Assembly (NCBI RefSeq): GCF_030816195.1
Contig: NZ_JAUSXS010000001.1
Location: forward strand, 4,363,501 to 4,427,500
DNA: 64,000 nt
Direction of reading: 5' to 3'
Origin: Pseudomonas sp. W4I3
Lineage (GTDB): Bacteria > Pseudomonadota > Gammaproteobacteria > Pseudomonadales > Pseudomonadaceae
Shown here: positions 61,605 through 64,000 of the stretch, piece after piece
How positions within the stretch are numbered: the first letter of the stretch is position 1
Layout: every line of letters starts with the position of its first letter
Notes under the pieces: model-generated
Told to the model about the DNA's origin: nothing
Seen by the model: the letters and a program-made list of their open reading frames with translations, nothing else
The model's database searches: none
Program-made: the position numbers and the translations under genes

Positions 61605-63192
61605 ATGAAGAAGCTCAGTCAGGAGGAAATCACCGACAAGCTGCGCCAGGACCACTTCACTCAAGGTCCTGGACTGGAGCGACTGTCCGATCCAGTCATC
61701 GACACTCCCATGTTGGTCACTCTGGAACAGTTACGTCCCTACGAACACAACCCACGCTTCATACGTAACCCGCTTTATGACGATATCAAGGCATCGATCC
61801 GTGAACGCGGGCTGGATCAACCGCCACCGATTACCCGCCGGCCGGGTGAAACCTCTTTCATCATCCGCAACGGCGGTAATACGCGCTTGGCAATTCTCGG
61901 CGAGCTGTGGCAGGAAACTCGCGACGAGCGTTTCTTTCGGATCCACTGCCTGTTCCGACCTTGGAGCAATGAAATCACCGCCCTACTCGGTCATTTGGCT
62001 GAAAGCGATCTGCACGGTCAACTCACGTTCATCGAACGGGCTCTGGCGGTAGCCAAACTCAAAACCATGCTTGAGTCGGATGGCCCAGAGCTCTCACAAC
62101 GGGAGCTGGCTCGACGCCTTGCCGCTGGAGGCTATCCGATTTCGCAGTCGCATATCAGCCGCATGCTAGACACCCTCGAACACTTATTACCCGCCATTCC
62201 ACAAACTCTGTATGCCGGGTTGGGTAAGCCCCAGATAGAGCGTCTGATCGGTCTACGTAGTCAGGCTGAACGAACCTGGAACCGTTATCCAACTGCCACA
62301 GTTGCGTTTGGAGAGTTCTGGCTGGAAACCATGGGCTACTTCGATGGTGATCCTGACTCGTTTGATCTTGAGCAGATCCAGGACGAACTGCTCGAACGCA
62401 TGAGCAGCTTGCTCGGACAGTCCTACCGTATGCTGGCCCTGGAGCTGAGCGATACCCAACGGGGCGCCCCGCACGCCTGGGGCTATCGTCACCACGCCTT
62501 CAGAAAGCAGTCATCCACCAAGCGAGCATGAAGCCGCGGCAGAACCGCCCTCCTCCGATGCGGAATCAAAATCAATCGAGGCCGAGAGCAGGATAGAGCC
62601 AATTTCAGAAGAACTGCTCGCAGAACCCGAAACAAATGCTTTACCAGCGGCCAGTCCTCGATCACGCGTTCAACAGATTCGTGAGCAAATCGATCGCGAG
62701 ATAGCCACCGAAACGACGTCCCCAGTCGAAACCTGCCCAATCGACGACCTTTGGATCATCAAACCACTGATGGATACCCCCGAGCAACTGCGTTTAGCCA
62801 TTGCCGGACTGGCTCGTGAAATGGCGGCCTATGCCGGAGATGCCGAGTGCATCATTGATCAAAAGCTTGGCTTGGGCTTCGCGTTGGACATTGAGCGACT
62901 CGATCTTTCAGCGCCTCGCTCGACCGGCGTTCACCTAATGCTCCTGGCCCTGCTACGTGCTCAAGACGAGGTGAACTGGGAAGATCGCAAGCAAATACCT
63001 TCCGCACTGTTCGGGCAACTGTTGTTAGGGGTCTATCAACTCCCTCTACCAGATCGACCAGTCACAGACGTGGGGCTGGAGCGACTGCCTGACAATCTGC
63101 TAATCAAACTGTTTCGCCTGATCCGCTTGGCCCGGAGACTAATCGACTTAACGCTCACCTCTGAAGAAAACTTACCGAAGGAGCTGAGATGA
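61605..63192 (+). pseudogene. parB: ParB-family ICE protein split by a frameshift
   Basis: The first frame (61605-62531) has the ParB/Sulfiredoxin N-terminus (LVTLEQLRPYEHNPRFIRNP, FIIRNGGNTRLAILGELW, the DNA-binding ELARRLAAGGYPISQSHISR) and ends in RKQSSTKRA. In the next frame, one base later, the sequence continues SEHEAAAEPPSSDAESKSIE and a linker, then a folded C-terminal part with LAREMAAYAGDAECIIDQKL. Together they are about 528 residues, near the usual size of PFGI-1-type ParB proteins. One extra base within about 62447-62527 explains the break. It may be a true mutation, programmed frameshift or sequencing error. Confidence 0.8.
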
Positions 63193-63737
63193 ACCTGTCC
63201 TTCAATATGCTCAATCAAGCCATGCTAACCCAGGTACTGCACGAACTGCGCCTGGGCAACCTGCAACGCTGCAAGGCACTTGGACTGAGTGAGGATGACA
63301 TTTTCTTGCTGCAATCCTTACCACCGACAACGCTATCGCGCCTAGCCCATGCCACTGTCCCTTGGCTTGAGGTCAAGATTGACTCGCCAGTGCTGCATCG
63401 ATTGATCGAACAGGCTGACCGCGATGAACAGAACGAACGGTTGATCAACCGAGCGCTCAAACTCGGCGCCAGCAGCACCATCATGTACCAGTGCTTTGGC
63501 TTGGCGCATTCGGAAACCGCCATGCGCCGGCGTCTACTCAAGATAGAAACCCGTAAAGGCCGCCCCCAACATTTAAGCGAAGCGCAGGAGCATGCGTTGT
63601 GGCAACGCTGGTGCCAAATACGAACAGAGGACGGCACCGAGGATAAACTCGACGCCATGATGATGCTTGCCGAAGAACAGCAGATCAGCTTGACCATCGT
63701 TTGGCAGCAAATCGACCAGTACAGCACCAAAACATGA
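63189..63737 (+). CDS. DUF2857-family ICE protein
   Basis: 182 residues, start overlapping the ParB stop by 4 bases (ATGA), with GGAG 5 bases upstream. Helical protein: MLTQVLHELRLGNLQRCKAL, GLSEDDIFLLQSLPPTTLSR, RALKLGASSTIMYQCFGLAH, and a C-terminal QRWCQIRTEDGTEDKLDAMM. The family is conserved in ICEs of this type, always after parB and before the STY4528 gene. The function is not known. Confidence 0.85.
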   Translation: MNLSFNMLNQAMLTQVLHELRLGNLQRCKALGLSEDDIFLLQSLPPTTLSRLAHATVPWLEVKIDSPVLHRLIEQADRDEQNERLINRALKLGASSTIMYQCFGLAHSETAMRRRLLKIETRKGRPQHLSEAQEHALWQRWCQIRTEDGTEDKLDAMMMLAEEQQISLTIVWQQIDQYSTKT

Positions 63738-64000
63738 ATGCTGTTCCTGCCAGTCGCTGGCAACGTGTCCTGCAGCAATGCACACAGCAGCTGCATGAAC
63801 GCTGGCCAGCACGCCCTACCACTGAACAGCCCTCCAACCAGGCTCTACAGGCTGGCTTTCTGTTTAGTGGCCAATCACACGAAATCGTGCCACGTCGGCT
63901 GCTGTTGGATAATCGGCTGACGCCATTGGAGCGAAATGCCTGGCAGGTATTTCGACTCATGCTGCAAGGCCAGGGCGTGGTCACGCCGCGCTATGAGGAT
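63734..64000 (+). CDS. STY4528-like ICE replication protein, N-terminal part (runs off the window)
   Basis: 89 visible residues, open to the window end, starting with an ATG that overlaps the DUF2857 stop by 4 bases. It starts MNAVPASRWQRVLQQCTQQL and goes on with GFLFSGQSHEIVPRRLLLDN and RLTPLERNAWQVFRLML. In ICEs of this type the gene after DUF2857 encodes the STY4528-family (PFL_4669-like) replication protein with a helix-turn-helix, which fits both order and sequence. The remainder lies beyond the right edge. Confidence 0.8.
   Translation, partial: MNAVPASRWQRVLQQCTQQLHERWPARPTTEQPSNQALQAGFLFSGQSHEIVPRRLLLDNRLTPLERNAWQVFRLMLQGQGVVTPRYED

Noticed and set aside
1..64000. CRISPR array or toxin-antitoxin pair
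   Set aside because: No regularly spaced repeats were seen, and no small gene pair showed toxin or antitoxin family features.

Overview
The window is chromosomal DNA from a Pseudomonas, most likely of the P. fluorescens complex. The gene families are typical of that group: an OprD porin, a GTGGGGGCGGGCTTGCTCGCGAA-type REP pair, AdeRS/EutR-type regulators and PFGI-1/pKLC102-type ICE genes. An Inv/Mxi-Spa (SPI-1) type III secretion locus, which some members of the complex carry, points the same way. This is inference from gene content; no rRNA or tRNA is present to settle the species.

Layout. (1) 1-12.8 kb, minus strand: a compact SPI-1-type T3SS operon, invF-invG-invE-invA-invB-invC-spaM-spaN-spaO-spaP-spaQ-spaR-spaS, followed by the start of a SicA-class chaperone that runs off the left edge. 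(2) 12.8-15 kb: A+T-rich DNA with repeated GAAATTTC palindromes and one coiled-coil protein of unknown function, a candidate T3SS substrate. (3) 16.1-19.6 kb: the decayed end of an ICE of the PFGI-1/pKLC102 type (two small ICE genes, an unknown gene, a frameshifted AlpA and an intact ParA), cut off at about 19.62 kb inside a truncated ornithine cyclodeaminase gene. (4) 19.6-25.8 kb: a decay zone. It holds a headless OCD, a CycA-like permease with an in-frame stop, two LysR fragments, an N-terminally truncated RraA-like gene and a hydroxyacid dehydrogenase remnant fused to the tail of an MFS gene. (5) 25.7-31.8 kb: an amine/amino-acid utilisation set (MFS, alpha/beta hydrolase, DadA-like FAD oxidase, RidA, mu-crystallin-like enzyme) with a divergent AraC regulator. 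(6) 31.9-35.3 kb: an AdeRS-like two-component system followed by two small proteins and an ABC-type membrane domain with no ATPase. (7) 35.3-50.3 kb: a large catabolic cluster. A TPP-dependent decarboxylase, two aldehyde dehydrogenases, an SDR-fold protein without its catalytic Tyr/Lys, a BNR-repeat protein, a VOC protein, an AA_synth protein, an MhpA-like FAD hydroxylase and an MhpD-like hydratase are controlled by an AraC and an IclR regulator and fed by an OprD porin and an APC permease. (8) 50.5-54.3 kb: a DHA2 MFS exporter and a chemoreceptor. (9) 54.3-59.0 kb: a frameshifted AraC regulator divergent from an aminotransferase, aldehyde dehydrogenase and cytochrome b561 set. (10) 59.3-64.0 kb: the start of a second ICE of the same type (unknown gene, AlpA, ParA, small protein, frameshifted ParB, DUF2857, STY4528-like), which continues past the right edge.

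How it works together. The T3SS genes encode the export gate, ATPase complex, secretin, gatekeeper and AraC activator; needle, ring and translocator genes are not seen and may lie beyond the left edge. Regions 5, 7 and 9 look like regulator-linked modules for taking up and oxidising amines, amino acids or aromatic acids to carboxylates. Two divergent copies of the same ICE end, in the same orientation and about 41 kb apart, frame the accessory stretch and suggest repeated ICE insertion and deletion beside the T3SS island.
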